Assembly: GCA_030688025.1 (NCBI GenBank)
Contig: JAUYJL010000019.1
Span: 1 to 46,051 of the forward strand
DNA length: 46,051 nt
Reading direction: 5' to 3'
From: Candidatus Peregrinibacteria bacterium
GTDB lineage: Bacteria > Patescibacteriota > Gracilibacteria > UBA1369 > LOWO2-01-FULL-3
Below are positions 44,725-46,051 of the stretch, piece after piece. Position numbers and translations under genes: made by a program. Below the pieces are notes generated by a model, which saw nothing but the letters and a program-made list of their open reading frames with translations, was not told the DNA's origin and made no database searches. Position 1 is the first letter of the stretch. Every line of letters begins with the position of its first letter.

Positions 44725-44735
44725 GTTCTTTAACA
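44725..44735 (+). promoter_or_regulatory. boxA-like antitermination site in the rRNA leader
   Basis: GTTCTTTAACA matches the boxA consensus TGCTCTTTAACA at all but the first bases, where NusB/S10 antitermination complexes bind. It lies 18 bases after the rRNA -10. A CTGAC-TTCG-GTCAG tetraloop hairpin follows in the leader. Confidence 0.65.
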
Positions 44736-44820
44736 TTTTGAGCGTAATAGAGAAGCCGAAAAGTTTTAAATCAAAATTTTTATTTCTGACTTCGGTCAGG
44801 AAAAACAAAGGATCACTTTT

Positions 44821-46051
<1,231 letters not shown>

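Overview
The window is AT-rich, densely packed and bacterial. Housekeeping genes dominate: gyrA, gyrB, ruvA, radA, tgt, prfA, prmC, rpsU, rpmE, clpP, glmS and a 16S rRNA gene cut by the right edge. Three things point to a Candidate Phyla Radiation (Patescibacteria) genome: the divergent 16S (A for T inside the universal 907-926 block), a VirB4-type ATPase beside gyrA with no other secretion genes, and many short orphan surface proteins. An almost complete shikimate branch plus nadB is richer than usual for that group and would suit a Peregrinibacteria-like lineage. That placement is inference, not proof. The genetic code is standard: UGA ends pepP, aroA, the MFS gene, ctpA, the thrombospondin-repeat gene and a 44-codon gene, several of them through ATGA overlaps with the next gene.

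Layout. 1-14256 is almost entirely on the minus strand: a lipoprotein cut by the left edge, glmS, a cluster tgt / 44-aa gene / ruvA / Xaa-Pro peptidase, an orphan protein, a polysaccharide deacetylase, and a gyrA / Ca-binding surface protein / rpmE / aroC run. A divergent promoter at 14289-14338 separates gyrA from virB4. ctpA (S41 protease) faces virB4 across a long hairpin. A membrane protein split by an in-frame TGA follows, then gyrB and rpsU-prmC-prfA. nadB and a U32 peptidase diverge. The minus-strand operon aroF-aroB-aroA-MFS-aroK (33597 down to 28626) diverges from tyrA-tatD. radA, a GT4 glycosyltransferase, tRNA-Lys(CTT), an orphan protein, a PRC/MgtE-N/CBS sensor with an Nramp-like permease, tRNA-Leu(TAA), a lipoprotein, rimK, clpP and the 16S gene complete the window.

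The strongest finding is upstream of aroF. A 32-residue leader peptide carries three Tyr codons within seven codons near its end. Its last codons form the 5' arm of an antiterminator that competes with a Rho-independent terminator just before aroF. This is a textbook layout for ribosome-mediated attenuation of aromatic amino acid synthesis. It shares an intergenic space with tyrA, and a perfect inverted repeat overlaps the predicted aroF promoter.

The second theme is a set of long fold-back hairpins at gene ends. Two of them (16640-16776 and 43799-43950) share a 69-bp core (66 identical) but have unrelated, locus-specific inverted arms that run into the coding ends of the neighbouring genes. 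A GC-rich palindromic segment also sits in frame inside nadB. Promoters are unusually easy to read: many have TGn-extended -10 boxes, and tgt and nadB look leaderless.
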